37,163 nt of DNA from Duganella radicis. GTDB lineage: Bacteria > Pseudomonadota > Gammaproteobacteria > Burkholderiales > Burkholderiaceae_D. The notes under the pieces were generated by a model. The model did not search any database, had not been told where the DNA came from, and worked only from the letters and a program-made list of their open reading frames with translations. Position 1 is the stretch's first letter; each line of letters starts with the position of its first letter. The stretch lies in the NCBI RefSeq assembly GCF_009720825.1, contig NZ_WNKY01000056.1, forward strand, positions 1 through 37,163, written 5' to 3'. Made by a program: the position numbers and the translations under genes. Shown here one piece after another: positions 10,632 to 17,869 of this stretch.

Positions 10632-10675
10632 GTGCTGCTTTCTCTAAAATCGATTACGTAAAGGCTCGGGGCTGC

Positions 10676-11782
10676 TTAAATGCGCATCGGCATGACGACG
10701 TATTTGAAATCGGTGTTGTCGGGGATGGAGATCAGCGCCGACGAGTTGGAGTCGCCCAGCGCGACGTTGACCTGGTCGCATTTCAGGTTGTTCAGCACGT
10801 CCAGCAGGTAGGTGACGTTGAAGCCGATGTCGACGCTGTCGCCGCCGTAGTCGATTTCCAGTTCCTCCACCGCCTCTTCCTGGTCGGCGTTGGTGGAGCT
10901 GATTTTCATGCTGCCCGGGGTGATGATGCAGCGCACGCCCTTGAATTTGTCGCTGGTCATGATGGCCGCGCGTTGCAGCGAACGCAGCAGCTCATCGCGG
11001 CCGATGGTGAATTCGTTCTTGTAGCCCTTCGGGATCACGCGGGTGTAGTCCGGGAACTTGCCCTCCACCAGTTTCGAGATCAGCTCGATGTCGGCGAAGG
11101 TCAGCTTGACCTGGTTGGCGGCGATGTCCAGTTGCACGGTCTCGTCGTTCTCTTCCAGCAGGCGTTGCAGTTCGATGATGGTCTTGCGCGGGATGATGAC
11201 TTCCTGGCGCGCGAACGACTGCTCCGTCTCCACCTGGCAGAACGCCAGGCGGTGGCCGTCGGTGGCCACGGCGATCACGTTGTTGCCGTCCAGGACAAGC
11301 AGCAGGCCGTTCAGGTAGTAGCGGATGTCCTGCTGGGCCATCGAGAAGTGCACCATGTTGAACAGGTGCTTGAGGGTTTTCTGCGGCAGGGTGACCGAGG
11401 CGCTGTAGCTGTCGGCCTGCTGCACGGTCGGGAATTCCTCGGCCGCCAGGGTTTGCAGCGCGAAGCGCGATTTACCCGATTGCACCGCCAGCCGCTTGTT
11501 TTGCAGGGTGATCGAGACGTCGCCCGATTCCGGCAGCGCGCGCAGGATGTCCAGCAGCTTGCGCGCGGCCACGGTGGTGCCGGTCACTTCCGGGCCGGAG
11601 CCGATCTCGGCGTTGGTGGTGATCTGGACTTCCGTGTCGGTCGACAGGAAGGATACGCTCTCGCCCTCTTTGCGGATGAGGATATTGGCCAGAATCGGCA
11701 TAGTGTGCCGACGCTCGACAATACCGCTCACAATTTGCAGTGGCCGGAGTAGCGTATCTCGGGTTGTTTTGACCAATTGCAT
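10676..11782 (-). CDS. dnaN: DNA polymerase III beta sliding clamp
   Basis: The 368-residue protein is the beta clamp, a ring-shaped dimer that tethers DNA polymerase III and other proteins to DNA. It starts MQLVKTTRDTLLRPLQIV and ends in the family's characteristic FKYVVMPMRI. In between are three clamp repeats, including RHTMPILANILI in the first and a typical RLAFCQVE segment in the second. Length is as usual (E. coli 366). TGAGGA sits just upstream of the ATG as ribosome site. It lies between dnaA and gyrB, all leftward, with a 99-bp gap to dnaA that holds a long hairpin. Confidence 0.98.
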   Translation of the reverse strand: MQLVKTTRDTLLRPLQIVSGIVERRHTMPILANILIRKEGESVSFLSTDTEVQITTNAEIGSGPEVTGTTVAARKLLDILRALPESGDVSITLQNKRLAVQSGKSRFALQTLAAEEFPTVQQADSYSASVTLPQKTLKHLFNMVHFSMAQQDIRYYLNGLLLVLDGNNVIAVATDGHRLAFCQVETEQSFARQEVIIPRKTIIELQRLLEENDETVQLDIAANQVKLTFADIELISKLVEGKFPDYTRVIPKGYKNEFTIGRDELLRSLQRAAIMTSDKFKGVRCIITPGSMKISSTNADQEEAVEELEIDYGGDSVDIGFNVTYLLDVLNNLKCDQVNVALGDSNSSALISIPDNTDFKYVVMPMRI

Positions 11783-11840
11783 AGAATATCCTCAGTAAAA
11801 TTTAACGATGTGTCAGTACTTTTTGCCTTGTGAGCAGCCG

Positions 11841-11876
11841 GACAGGTTTGCCTGAATCATAATGGCAAACCCTGTC
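11841..11876. other. Long hairpin between dnaA and dnaN
   Basis: GACAGGTTTGCC (11841-11852) pairs with GGCAAACCCTGTC (11864-11876), a 12-bp stem with one bulged base and an 11-nt loop. It starts 5 bases past the dnaA stop on the leftward strand. No T-run follows, so it may be a partial terminator, an attenuator or an RNA-stability element controlling dnaN relative to dnaA. Confidence 0.45.
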
Positions 11877-11881
11877 TCAGG

Positions 11882-13285
11882 CTAGCCCTTGAGCGTTTGT
11901 TCCAGCACGTGCAATTCGTGGTTGCATTCCGGGTTTTTGGTGCGGTCCAGGGCGATCTTGCGCACCGCGTGCAGCACCGTGGTGTGGTCGCGCCCGCCGA
12001 ACAGCTCTCCGATCTCCGGCAGCGACTTTTGCGTCAGCTCCTTGGCCAGGTACATGGCGATTTGCCGCGGGCGGGCGATGTTGGCCGGCCGCCGCTTGGA
12101 GTACATGTCCGCCACCTTGATGTTGAAGAAGTCGGCCACGGTCTTCTGGATGTTCTCCACGCTGATCTGGCGGTTTTGCACCGACAGCAAGTCCTTCAGC
12201 GCTTCCTTCACGATGTCGATCGTGATGTCCTTGCCGTGGAAGCGCGAGTAGGCCAGGATCTTGCGCAGCGCGCCTTCCAGCTCGCGCACGTTGGAGCGCA
12301 GGTGCTTGGCCACGAAGAAGGCGACGTCGTCCGAGAAGGTCACGCCTTCCTGCTTGGCTTTCTTGAGCAGAATCGCCACCCGCATTTCCAGCTCCGGCGG
12401 CTCGATGGCCACCGTCAGGCCGGAGTCGAAGCGCGAGATCAGGCGGTCGTCCATGCCGGTGATTTCCTTCGGATAGGTATCCGAGGTGATGATGATCTGC
12501 TTCTTGGCCGCGATCAGCGCCTCGAACGCGTAGAAGAATTCTTCCTGCGTGCGGCTTTTGCCGCCGAAGAATTGAATATCGTCGATCAGCAGCATGTCCA
12601 GCGAGTGGTAGTAATGCTTGAAGTCGTCGAAGCCCTTGCGCTGGTAGGCGGTCACCACGTCGCGCACGTACTGCTCGGCGTGGATGTAGCGGATCTTGGC
12701 GCCCGGCTGGTCGGCCATCACCTGGTTGCCGATGGCGTGGATCAAGTGGGTCTTGCCGAGGCCGACGCCGCCGTAGAAGAACAGCGGGTTGTACGACACG
12801 CCCGGGTTGTTGGCCACCTGGATCGCGGCGGCGCGCGCCAGCTGGTTGGCCTTACCGGTGACGAAGCTGTCGAAGGTCAGGTCGGTGTTGATGCGGCTTT
12901 GCTCGCGCCGCGGCGGGGCCGAGGCCGGCAGTTCCGGCACCGACGGCACCGGGTCGGCCATGGCCATGCGGGCGTTGTTGCTGGGGGCGCCGCCATTGTG
13001 GTCCGGCACCGGCGCGGTGGTCGCGGCCTTTTTCGGCGCCGACAGGCGCGGGTCGAGCACGAACTGCACCTCGGTCGGCTGCTCCCAGTACTGGCAGGCC
13101 AGCGCCGTGATGCGGCTGGCGAACTGGGTCTTCACCCAATCCAGCTTGAAGCGGTTGGGCGCGGCCACGCGCAGCTTGCCCGCCTCGTAATCGAGGGGGA
13201 TAAGCGGCTTGATCCAGGCGCTGAATTGTTGCGGCGTCAGCTCCAGCTCCAGCTGGGCGGAGCAGGTCTGCCAGAAATTTTCCAT
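11882..13285 (-). CDS. dnaA: Chromosomal replication initiator DnaA
   Basis: DnaA binds DnaA boxes at oriC and melts the origin in its ATP form. Domain I is at the N-terminus (MENFWQTCSAQLELELTPQQ), followed by a Pro/Ala-rich domain II linker. Domain III is AAA+ with Walker A GGVGLGKTH and Walker B LLIDDIQFF, and domain IV carries the DnaA signature GGRDHTTVLHAVRKI. The frame is open up to a TTG at 13327, but the start is placed at the ATG at 13285 because MENFWQ is the conserved betaproteobacterial N-terminus; this gives 467 residues. It is the first gene of the leftward replication cluster, and its upstream region contains a perfect DnaA box, suggesting autoregulation. Confidence 0.97.
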   Translation of the reverse strand: MENFWQTCSAQLELELTPQQFSAWIKPLIPLDYEAGKLRVAAPNRFKLDWVKTQFASRITALACQYWEQPTEVQFVLDPRLSAPKKAATTAPVPDHNGGAPSNNARMAMADPVPSVPELPASAPPRREQSRINTDLTFDSFVTGKANQLARAAAIQVANNPGVSYNPLFFYGGVGLGKTHLIHAIGNQVMADQPGAKIRYIHAEQYVRDVVTAYQRKGFDDFKHYYHSLDMLLIDDIQFFGGKSRTQEEFFYAFEALIAAKKQIIITSDTYPKEITGMDDRLISRFDSGLTVAIEPPELEMRVAILLKKAKQEGVTFSDDVAFFVAKHLRSNVRELEGALRKILAYSRFHGKDITIDIVKEALKDLLSVQNRQISVENIQKTVADFFNIKVADMYSKRRPANIARPRQIAMYLAKELTQKSLPEIGELFGGRDHTTVLHAVRKIALDRTKNPECNHELHVLEQTLKG

Positions 13286-13355
13286 GAATCGACTATCTGT
13301 GTTCTTACTGTATAAGGGTGTGGGCAACTTTGAAGTTTTTCACACGTAACGCGCT

Positions 13356-13384
13356 ATTCTACTCTCGCTCGCTACAGTTATCCA
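13356..13384 (-). promoter_or_regulatory. Candidate dnaA promoter overlapping the DnaA box
   Basis: On the - strand TAGAAT (13361-13356) is a good -10, and 17 bp upstream the hexamer TGGATA (13384-13379) is a weak -35 match. The -35 lies inside the perfect DnaA box, so bound DnaA would block RNA polymerase. This arrangement is the classical logic of dnaA autorepression; the promoter itself is predicted by eye. Confidence 0.4.
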
Positions 13385-13386
13385 CA
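13378..13386 (+). promoter_or_regulatory. Perfect DnaA box
   Basis: TTATCCACA is an exact match to the high-affinity DnaA box consensus. It lies 93 bp upstream of the dnaA start codon and 72 bp from the -10 of the divergent rpmH promoter's start side, so it may serve both origin function and dnaA control. Confidence 0.75.
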
Positions 13387-13449
13387 GGCACAACAGTATT
13401 TTTTCGCGCCCGGCGGCCGCCCGGGGCGCCTGGGCGGGGCAGCCAGTTG

Positions 13450-13478
13450 TTGACAAGCGGGGCCGAAATGCTGATAAT
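13450..13478 (+). promoter_or_regulatory. sigma70 promoter of the rpmH-rnpA-yidD-yidC operon
   Basis: TTGACA (13450-13455), a 17-bp spacer and GATAAT (13473-13478) form a near-consensus promoter pointing at rpmH. Transcription would start near 13485, giving a leader of about 190 nt before the rpmH ATG. A CGGG/CCCG inverted repeat and a T-rich run near 13624-13657 lie in that leader. Confidence 0.7.
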
Positions 13479-13674
13479 TCAGGGTTCCCCGCCCGTATTC
13501 CTTGTTTCTTCACATGGATATCAATATGGAGTAGCGAGGATTTAGCGGGCGATGAGATGGACCCAGCTTGTGCCGGATAGCGTTGGCATGGGTGCGCGAA
13601 GTGTCATTGGCACCAAAAACTGACGGGCCGTCTGACCCGATTTTGCATTTTTTTCTGCTTTAAGCGAGACCAAC

Positions 13675-13809
13675 ATGAAACGTACTTACCAACCTTCCGT
13701 TGTACGCCGTAAGCGTACCCACGGCTTCCGTGCACGTATGGCTACCCGTGGTGGCCGTCAAGTGCTGAACGCACGCCGCGCCAAAGGCCGCAAGCGTCTG
13801 GCTGTATAA
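13675..13809 (+). CDS. rpmH: 50S ribosomal protein L34
   Basis: This 44-residue, strongly basic protein reads MKRTYQPSVVRRKRTHGF at its start and ends in RAKGRKRLAV, the standard L34 sequence. L34 is a late-assembling protein of the large ribosomal subunit. It is the first gene of the rightward operon rpmH-rnpA-yidD-yidC, only 9 bp before the first possible rnpA start. The TTG/GC-rich chromosome codon use resembles highly expressed genes (many CGT codons). Confidence 0.97.
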   Translation: MKRTYQPSVVRRKRTHGFRARMATRGGRQVLNARRAKGRKRLAV

Positions 13810-13818
13810 GCTAGCCGC

Positions 13819-14283
13819 TTGTTAGCTGATCGCGTGGACAGCTGCATCAACAGCGGCTCGACAGGCGAAGGTTCACACGACTTCGCGCGCGCTCGGCGTA
13901 TCGTTAAAACGGATGAATTTTCATCCGTTTTTCGTTTGCGCCCCAGCCAAAAAAGCGCGCACTTCGTGCTGTACACCCGTCTGAACCAACTGCCGCATGC
14001 GCGGCTGGGCGTCGTGGTGGCCAAGCGCTTTGCGCCGCGCGCCGTCACCCGCAACACGATCAAGCGCGTCACCCGCGAACTGTTCCGCGTCACCGGCCTG
14101 CCCGCCATCGATTGCGTGGTGCGCCTGGCCAAGCCGGTCAACAGCAAGGATGGACCTGCCACCACCGCAAAGCTGAAAGCGGCCTTGCGGGTGGAATTGG
14201 CACGCCTGTTCGCGGCGCAAGCCAAATTGTCCGGCAAGCCGGCCTTGCCTCCTTCGCCGCCGCCTCCATCTGGGTCGCCATGA
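13819..14283 (+). CDS. rnpA: Ribonuclease P protein component
   Basis: RnpA is the protein subunit of RNase P, which matures the 5' ends of tRNAs. Recognisable parts are FARARRIVKTDEFSSVF, then RLGVVVAKRFAPRAVTRNTIKRVTRE written here in pieces: LGVVVAKR for the central strand and RNTIKR for the conserved basic RNR-type helix. The tail is Pro-rich and specific to the group. The first in-frame start is TTG at 13819; GTG at 13834 is an alternative, and neither has a good ribosome site, suggesting coupling to rpmH. The stop overlaps the yidD start (ATGA). Confidence 0.92.
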   Translation: MLADRVDSCINSGSTGEGSHDFARARRIVKTDEFSSVFRLRPSQKSAHFVLYTRLNQLPHARLGVVVAKRFAPRAVTRNTIKRVTRELFRVTGLPAIDCVVRLAKPVNSKDGPATTAKLKAALRVELARLFAAQAKLSGKPALPPSPPPPSGSP

Positions 14284-14540
14284 AAACCGTGCTCCGCTTC
14301 CTGCTGCGCTTTTATCAACTGGCCATCAGCCCGATGATGACGCCGAGCTGCCGCTTTCATCCCAGCTGCTCGAACTATGCGCTGGAAGCGCTGCAAGTGC
14401 ATGGCGCCGCGCGCGGCAGCCTGCTGGCGGTCAAGCGCGTGTGCCGCTGCCATCCGTGGAACCCGGGCGGGCATGACCCCGTGCCCCCGGCCGGCAAATC
14501 GAATTCCTCTACGACCGCTTGCGGTTGCAACCACTCCTGA
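14280..14540 (+). CDS. yidD: Membrane protein insertion efficiency factor YidD
   Basis: YidD is a small inner-membrane-associated protein that aids YidC-dependent insertion. The 86-residue product has an amphipathic N-terminus (MKTVLRFLLRFYQLAISPMM) and the conserved cysteine-rich pattern SCRFHPSCSNYALEAL and KRVCRCHPWNPGG. The longer open frame upstream is ignored because the ATG at 14280 overlaps the rnpA stop by 4 bp, as usual in this operon. yidC starts 8 bp after its stop. Confidence 0.95.
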   Translation: MKTVLRFLLRFYQLAISPMMTPSCRFHPSCSNYALEALQVHGAARGSLLAVKRVCRCHPWNPGGHDPVPPAGKSNSSTTACGCNHS

Positions 14541-14548
14541 TTGAAATA

Positions 14549-16303
14549 ATGGATATCAATAAACGTACCATCTTGTGGATCGTGTTTGCGGTGTCGCTGT
14601 TTGTTCTGTGGAACAACTGGCAGATCTCCAACGGCCATCCATCGATGTTTGCGCCGCCGCCGGCGCAGACGGCCAAGGCGCCCGAGGCGAAGAAATCCGA
14701 CGTGCCGGCCGCCGCCGTTGCTGCTGGCGCCGCCGCCGTGCCGGGAGCTGGTGCCGCCGCGGCCGACGCCGTGCCGTTCAAGGCCGAGCGCATCACCATC
14801 ACCACCGACGTGGTGCGGGCCGATATCGACACCCAGGGTGGCGTGATCCGCCGTTTGGAACTGTTGAAGTACAAGGAAAACAGCCATCCGGGCTGGTTCG
14901 GCGGCTGCTTCGGCCTGTTCGACTGGTGCAAGCCGGGCGACACCGCCAAGAACGTGGTGCTGTTCGACGTCGACGCCGGCACCGGCAAGACCTATCTGGG
15001 TCGCACCGGCCTGATCGGCGCGCCCGGCCTGCCTAACCACACCAGCGGCTTCGTGGCCAAGCCCGGCCCGCGCATGCTGAACGACGCCAACCAGGTGCAA
15101 CTGGTGCTGGAATCGGAAGCCGGCGGCGTCAAGCTGACCAAGACCTTCACCTTCAAGCGTGGCGACTACGTGGTCGACGTGCGTCACGACGTGACCAACA
15201 CCGGCGCCGCGCCGGTGTCGCCGACCCTGTACCTGCAACTGGCGCACGACGGCAACAAGCCGGCCGGCGATTCCTTCTTCAACAGCAGCTACACCGGTCC
15301 TACCCTGTACACCGATGAAAAGCGCTACGAGAAGCTGAAGTTCGAAACGCTGGAAAAAGAGGCGCAGGAAGCCGCCAAGACCGGCAAGCCGATGCTGCAA
15401 GACCACGCCACCAAGGCCGACAACGGCTGGATCGCGATTTCGCAGCACTTCTTCGTCTCGGCCTTCATTCCGCAGCCTAAGCTGATGCATGACATCGTCA
15501 CCGAGAAGATCGACACCAACGTCTACGGCATCAGCGTCAAGCAGCCGCTGGGCGCGATCGCGCCGGGCGCGACCGTGTCGAACGACGCCAAGCTGTTCTC
15601 GGGTCCGCAGGAAGCGCAGCTGCTGGAGAAAGTCTCGCCGGGCCTGGAGCTGGTGCGCGACTACGGCTGGCTGGCCATGATCGCCAAGCCGATGTTCTGG
15701 GTGATCGAGCACATCCACGCGGTGCTGGGCAACTGGGGCTGGACCATCATTGCCTTCACCATCCTGATCAAGCTGCTGTTCTTCCCGCTGTCGGCCGCCG
15801 GCTACCGCAGCATGGCCAAGGTCAAGCTGGTGACGCCGAAGATGCAAGCCATCCGCGAGCGCTACAAGGGCGATCCGGCCAAGATGAACCAGGCCACCAT
15901 GGAGCTGTACAAGGCCGAGAAGATCAACCCGCTGGGCGGCTGCCTGCCGATCCTGGTGCAGATGCCGGTGTTCATCGCGCTGTACTACGTGCTGCAATCG
16001 GCGGTGGAAATCCGCGGCGCGCCGTGGGTGGGCTGGATCACCGACCTGGCGCAGCATGATCCGTACGCGATCCTGCCGGTGCTGTACGCGATCTCGATGT
16101 ACATCACCACCAAGCTGAACCCGGCGCCGGCCGATCCGATGCAGGCCAAGATGATGCTGTTCATGCCGCTGGCGTTCTCGGTGATGTTCTTCTTCTTCCC
16201 GTCCGGCCTGGTGCTGTACTGGGTGGTGAACAACGTGCTGTCGATTGGCCAGCAGTACGTGATCTCGAAGAAGTTCGGCGTGGCAGAGCCCGCCAAAGCC
16301 TAA
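14549..16303 (+). CDS. yidC: Membrane protein insertase YidC
   Basis: YidC inserts and folds inner-membrane proteins, alone or with SecYEG. The 584-residue product has an N-terminal membrane segment (MDINKRTILWIVFAVSLFVL) and an Ala/Pro-rich linker. The large periplasmic beta domain spans about 65-345, and the conserved membrane core starts near GNWGWTIIAFTILIKLLFFP and contains LGGCLPILVQMPVFIALYY. The final segments contain FFFFPSGLVLYWVVNN. The open frame extends 10 codons upstream to a TTG, but the ATG at 14549 fits the family start. A strong intrinsic terminator follows. Confidence 0.98.
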   Translation: MDINKRTILWIVFAVSLFVLWNNWQISNGHPSMFAPPPAQTAKAPEAKKSDVPAAAVAAGAAAVPGAGAAAADAVPFKAERITITTDVVRADIDTQGGVIRRLELLKYKENSHPGWFGGCFGLFDWCKPGDTAKNVVLFDVDAGTGKTYLGRTGLIGAPGLPNHTSGFVAKPGPRMLNDANQVQLVLESEAGGVKLTKTFTFKRGDYVVDVRHDVTNTGAAPVSPTLYLQLAHDGNKPAGDSFFNSSYTGPTLYTDEKRYEKLKFETLEKEAQEAAKTGKPMLQDHATKADNGWIAISQHFFVSAFIPQPKLMHDIVTEKIDTNVYGISVKQPLGAIAPGATVSNDAKLFSGPQEAQLLEKVSPGLELVRDYGWLAMIAKPMFWVIEHIHAVLGNWGWTIIAFTILIKLLFFPLSAAGYRSMAKVKLVTPKMQAIRERYKGDPAKMNQATMELYKAEKINPLGGCLPILVQMPVFIALYYVLQSAVEIRGAPWVGWITDLAQHDPYAILPVLYAISMYITTKLNPAPADPMQAKMMLFMPLAFSVMFFFFPSGLVLYWVVNNVLSIGQQYVISKKFGVAEPAKA

Positions 16304-16327
16304 GCGCAGCTTGAAGCTGTTGCTTAA

Positions 16328-16355
16328 AAGCCCGTGTTGATCGCGGGCTTTTTTT
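16328..16355 (+). terminator. Intrinsic terminator of the rpmH-yidC operon
   Basis: AAGCCCG (16328-16334), a 9-nt loop and CGGGCTT (16344-16350) run straight into a T-tract ending at 16355. It lies 25 bp after the yidC stop and 18 bp before mnmE, so mnmE must depend on readthrough or on a promoter overlapping this short gap. Confidence 0.85.
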
Positions 16356-16373
16356 ATACCTTACAATTCGTTT

Positions 16374-17753
16374 ATGAACATCGACTCTTCCCCCATCGCC
16401 GCCATCGCGACCGCACCGGGACGCGGCGGCATCGGCGTCGTGCGCGCCTCCGGCAAAAACCTGAAACCGCTGATCGGCGCGCTGTTTGGCGACACCGCCT
16501 TGCAGCCGCGCCACGCCACCTACATCCCGTTCACGCAGGCGGACGGCGGCGTGATCGACCAGGGCATCGCCATCTGGTTCAAGGGACCGCACTCGTACAC
16601 CGGGGAAGACGTGCTGGAACTGCAAGGCCACGGCGGGCCCATCGTGCTGCAAATGCTGCTGGCGCGCGTGCTGGAAGCGGGCGCGGCGCTGGGCTTGCGG
16701 CTGGCCGAGCCGGGCGAATTCACGCGCCGCGCCTACCTCAACGACAAGCTGGACCTGGCGCAGGCCGAGGCGGTGGCCGACCTGATCGACGCCTCCACCG
16801 AAGCGGCGGCCAAGTCGGCCTCGCAATCACTGTCGGGCGCGTTCTCGAAAACCGTGAACACGCTGGTGGGCAATGTGACCAACCTGCGCATGCTGGTGGA
16901 AGCCACGCTGGACTTCCCGGAAGAAGAAATCGACTTCCTGGAAAAGTCCGACGCGCGCGGCCAACTGAAAGGCATCGTCGACGCGTTGGAGCAAGTCTTC
17001 AAACAGGCGGCGCAGGGCGCCCTGCTGCGCGAAGGCTTGAACGTGGTGCTGGTGGGGCAGCCGAACGTGGGCAAATCCTCGCTGCTGAATGCGCTGGCGG
17101 GGAATGACGTCGCCATCGTCACGCCGATCGCCGGCACCACGCGCGACAAAGTGACCGAGACCATCCAGATCGAAGGCATCCCGCTCAACATCATCGACAC
17201 CGCCGGCATCCGCGCGCCGGAAGAGGCGACCGACGTGGTGGAGCGCATCGGCATCGAGCGCACCTGGAACGAGGTGGGCAAGGCGGATGTGATCCTGCAC
17301 CTGCTGGATGCCGACCACGGGCCGTCGCGCTCGGACGAAAGCATCACCGAAGCCTTCCCGCAAGGCGTGCCGGTGCTGCGCATCTGGAACAAGATCGACC
17401 TGTCGGGCCACAAGCCGGCGGTGGACGTGATGGACGACGCGACGCACATCTACTTGTCGGCACACGAGCACATCGGCATCGACCTGCTGCGCCAGGAACT
17501 GCTGCGCATCGCTGGCTGGCAGCAGACTGGCGAATCGCTGTACCTGGCGCGCGAACGCCACCTGATCGCGCTGAAAAACGCCGGCGCCCACCTGGCGCGC
17601 GCTGGCGAACACGCCGCGCAAAACGATCAGTCGCTTGATTTGTTCGCCGAAGAACTGCGGCTGGCGCAAGTGCAGCTATCGAGCATCACCGGCGCCTTCT
17701 CCTCCGACGACCTGCTGGGCGTCATCTTCAGCCGCTTCTGCATCGGCAAATAA
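16374..17753 (+). CDS. mnmE: tRNA modification GTPase MnmE
   Basis: MnmE, with MnmG, builds the 5-carboxymethylaminomethyl group on U34 of certain tRNAs. The 459-residue protein has the N-terminal folate-binding domain (IAAIATAPGRGGIGVVR, PGEFTRRAYLN), a helical domain and an inserted G domain. The G domain shows G1 GQPNVGKSS (228-236), G2 GTTRDKV, G3 DTAGIR and G4 NKID. The C-terminus is the invariant FCIGK with the functional cysteine at 456. It follows yidC as in most proteobacterial origins. The 86-bp palindrome starts 5 bases after its stop. Confidence 0.98.
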   Translation: MNIDSSPIAAIATAPGRGGIGVVRASGKNLKPLIGALFGDTALQPRHATYIPFTQADGGVIDQGIAIWFKGPHSYTGEDVLELQGHGGPIVLQMLLARVLEAGAALGLRLAEPGEFTRRAYLNDKLDLAQAEAVADLIDASTEAAAKSASQSLSGAFSKTVNTLVGNVTNLRMLVEATLDFPEEEIDFLEKSDARGQLKGIVDALEQVFKQAAQGALLREGLNVVLVGQPNVGKSSLLNALAGNDVAIVTPIAGTTRDKVTETIQIEGIPLNIIDTAGIRAPEEATDVVERIGIERTWNEVGKADVILHLLDADHGPSRSDESITEAFPQGVPVLRIWNKIDLSGHKPAVDVMDDATHIYLSAHEHIGIDLLRQELLRIAGWQQTGESLYLARERHLIALKNAGAHLARAGEHAAQNDQSLDLFAEELRLAQVQLSSITGAFSSDDLLGVIFSRFCIGK

Positions 17754-17757
17754 AACC

Positions 17758-17843
17758 CGGGGTCAGTTCTTGCAATCCAACACGAGCTCTGCCGTCGTAG
17801 CTACGACGGCAGAGCTCGTGTTGGATTGCAAGAACTGACCCCG
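17758..17843. repeat. 86-bp perfect palindrome
   Basis: Positions 17758-17800 are the exact reverse complement of 17801-17843: 43 bases per arm, no spacer and no mismatch. The outer end reads CGGGGTCAGTTCTTGC and the centre GTCGTAG|CTACGAC. It fills the gap between the convergent mnmE and SMP-30-like genes. There is no T-tract, so it is not a classic terminator, although its RNA would fold into a very stable hairpin. Its form suggests a REP/BIME-like or palindromic transposon-derived element; copies elsewhere cannot be checked here. Confidence 0.9.
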
Positions 17844-17869
17844 AAGTTTGACCCTGAGGTTTTCGAAGT

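Larger units (their letters stand above)
13286..13674. other. oriC: Putative origin of replication (oriC), dnaA-rpmH intergenic region
   Basis: This 389-bp region separates the divergent dnaA and rpmH operons, the usual place of oriC in many proteobacteria. It contains one perfect DnaA box (13378-13386) and weak near-matches such as TTTTTCACA around 13336-13344. A T-rich tract at about 13641-13660 next to rpmH could help unwinding. It also holds a sigma70 promoter for rpmH and a candidate dnaA promoter. The scarcity of consensus boxes leaves open that the working origin extends elsewhere, for example into the dnaA-dnaN gap. Confidence 0.6.

Noticed and set aside
11897..13315. 472-codon + strand open frame opposite dnaA
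   Set aside because: Same antisense pattern (VLG, RQ, HD-rich) over a certain dnaA; also similar frames opposite yidC and hscC.
13318..13545. 75-codon + strand open frame inside the dnaA-rpmH region
   Set aside because: No ribosome site or family resemblance, and it covers the DnaA box and the rpmH promoter; best explained as chance.
14375..16057. 560-codon - strand open frame opposite yidC
   Set aside because: Antisense shadow of a well-identified gene with no recognisable domain.
17758..17843. Palindrome as an ordinary bidirectional terminator or a CRISPR-like repeat
   Set aside because: It has no T-tract on either side and there is no repeat-spacer series; it is a single spacerless palindrome.
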